In this document: one piece after another, positions 12,848 to 12,874 of the stretch
Layout: every line of letters starts with the position of its first letter
Position numbering within the stretch: position 1 is the stretch's first letter
Program-made: the position numbers and the translations under genes
Notes under the pieces: generated by a model
The model's database searches: none
The model's input: the letters and a program-made list of their open reading frames with translations, nothing else
What the model was told of the DNA's origin: nothing
Origin: JAENVT01 sp031424145
GTDB lineage: Bacteria > Actinomycetota > Acidimicrobiia > Acidimicrobiales > Ilumatobacteraceae
Length of the DNA: 12,874 nt
Direction: 5' to 3'
NCBI GenBank assembly: GCA_031424145.1
Contig: JANPGV010000151.1
Span: 1 to 12,874, forward strand

Positions 12848-12874
12848 CAGCAGACGGTACGGCGACCATGGGCA

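Overview
High-GC DNA with actinobacterial character: GTG and TTG starts, Thr/Ala/Ser-rich lipoprotein linkers, a MerR-type regulator with a C-terminal Cys domain, and a LacI-controlled CUT2-type ABC importer. An acidimicrobial or related actinobacterial host is my best guess, from style only. The window reads as an accessory region. It starts inside an IS3-type transposase, ends with a phage/ICE-type tyrosine recombinase, and holds at least five broken gene remnants between intact operons.

Layout. 1-140: 5' end of an IS3 OrfA-like gene (minus) and its probable IS end. 224-949 (minus): a small lipoprotein and the tail of an MFS transporter. 1067-3066 (minus): a four-gene operon with 4-bp overlaps at every junction, encoding a MerR-family regulator, an 88-aa CxxCC membrane protein, a 175-aa His-containing membrane protein and a SnoaL-like protein. 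It is driven by a MerR-type promoter with a dyad in the long spacer. 3077-3160: tail of a YnfA-like protein. 3241-4253 (minus): a second compact operon encoding a CxCx3CxC mini membrane protein, a thioredoxin-fold protein that lacks the expected active-site Cys, and a DUF1905/YdeI protein. 4254-4682: mostly gene-free, with a 13-bp inverted repeat pair and a short orphan coding remnant. 4683-5602 (minus): a P-loop kinase-like protein and a truncated, frameshifted aminoglycoside-phosphotransferase-like remnant.

5777-11356 (plus): a LacI-family repressor, then a promoter with two near-identical pseudo-palindromic operators. These precede an ABC importer of the ribose/inositol class (substrate-binding lipoprotein, permease, single-domain ATPase). 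The operon runs 3 bp on into an AMP-dependent synthetase that breaks off after about 93 residues, then an alpha/beta hydrolase. 11357-11707 holds no gene I can support. 11708-12847 (minus) is the integrase.

Working model. LacI represses its own gene and the importer, with release by an unknown small ligand, probably a sugar or polyol. The MerR operon and the Cys-rich operon look like metal or thiol-stress functions, but their substrates cannot be read from sequence. I see no rRNA, tRNA or CRISPR array. The least familiar content is the pair of Cys-rich minus-strand operons.
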